A stretch of 64,000 bases of DNA from Glandiceps talaboti (taxonomy: Eukaryota > Hemichordata > Enteropneusta > Spengelidae): NCBI RefSeq assembly GCF_964340395.1, contig NC_135555.1:26472725-26536724 (forward strand), in the 5' to 3' direction. A program made the position numbers and the translations under genes. The first letter of the stretch is position 1, and each line of letters opens with the position of its first letter. The notes under the pieces are model-generated. The model was not told the origin of the DNA. It did no database searches and worked only from the letters and a program-made list of their open reading frames with translations. Shown here in pieces: positions 63,565-64,000 of this stretch.

Positions 63565-64000
63565 TATTCTATAGCAACAGCAGAATTGAGAGTGTCTACT
63601 TCAAAGATAGCAACAGTGACTTATAATAAAGTGATTGACCTTTCAAACCTCTGGTCAAATGTGTTGACACTTATAACAACTTGATTTTGCTTACCAGTGT
63701 ACCACATTTAGTGATTCTTGTGTAAGTTTAATGTGTAATGTATGTGGAAGTAGAATTGTTGATAGCATGATGTTAGTTAAAATAAAAAAATGTCCCTATG
63801 CACTTTCTAAATAACCATATTCTTATTATAAATATTTTGATAAAATTATGAAAAAATACCAGTCATGATTACCTGCAATCTACTGGGCTAGCAGAAAATT
63901 GAACATGTCTAAGAAATGCATTCAGTGATGTGGAAATCATGAGATGTTAATGCTCTGAGTATCTACATTTGATTTTATACTCGTCTCCTCAGATCTTTGT
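63565..64000. other. Unique AT-rich DNA
   Basis: No features recognised up to the window end. Confidence 0.5.

Overview
The window is AT-rich, non-coding animal DNA dominated by tandem repeats, and I could not support a single intact protein-coding gene. The SINE with a tRNA-like head, long AT-rich minisatellites, fold-back elements and Pearl/Helentron-like elements with internal tandem cores point to an invertebrate metazoan, most likely marine. A mollusc or other lophotrochozoan would fit best, but a hemichordate or lancelet cannot be excluded. Every long open frame examined is either a translation of a minisatellite or microsatellite, or a short frame with no recognisable domain.

Layout. 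1-1126 is the 3' part of a non-autonomous element (Pearl-like, with Helentron-type ends). 1127-4178 is mostly unique AT-rich DNA with retroposon-tail remnants. 4179-5729 is a second element family with a 146-bp internal repeat. 5883-9100 is a ~66-bp minisatellite split by two insertions: a block with a long inverted repeat (6139-7710) and a Pearl-like element (8118-8950). 9553-10071 holds a palindromic MITE-like element and a tRNA-derived SINE. 12625-13550 is a 30/36-bp minisatellite and 15456-17433 a 61-bp minisatellite. 17660-21563 is a ~36-bp minisatellite split by a fold-back transposon (18488-20095) with a 9-bp target duplication and a nested Pearl-like copy. 22536-24276 is a 34-bp minisatellite. 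25942-45412 is one uninterrupted 40-bp array of about 487 units with nested higher-order repeats. 46547-50208 is a 46/79-bp minisatellite split cleanly by a 2.45-kb Helentron-like element. 50331-54793 is a 34-bp array and 54953-56472 a 37-bp array. 56945-58160 is a second fold-back element, with a perfect 9-bp target duplication and another nested Pearl-like copy. 60116-63564 is a very homogeneous 68-bp array.

By my tally about 38 of 64 kb (roughly 59%) is minisatellite in ten unrelated families. Because several mobile elements landed inside regular arrays, the neighbouring array units act as a record of the empty site. They allow element ends and target duplications to be read from one sequence.

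The most interesting pattern is a shared design. Several non-autonomous elements of unrelated sequence have a 5' terminal hairpin, usually a short microsatellite, a core of ~146-152-bp (nucleosome-length) tandem units, and, in two of the families, a 3' hairpin followed by CTTGT. They insert between two Ts without target duplication. The two fold-back elements share a second design: ends starting GGT, a 9-bp duplication, terminal arms of short subrepeats, and a Pearl-like copy in the middle.
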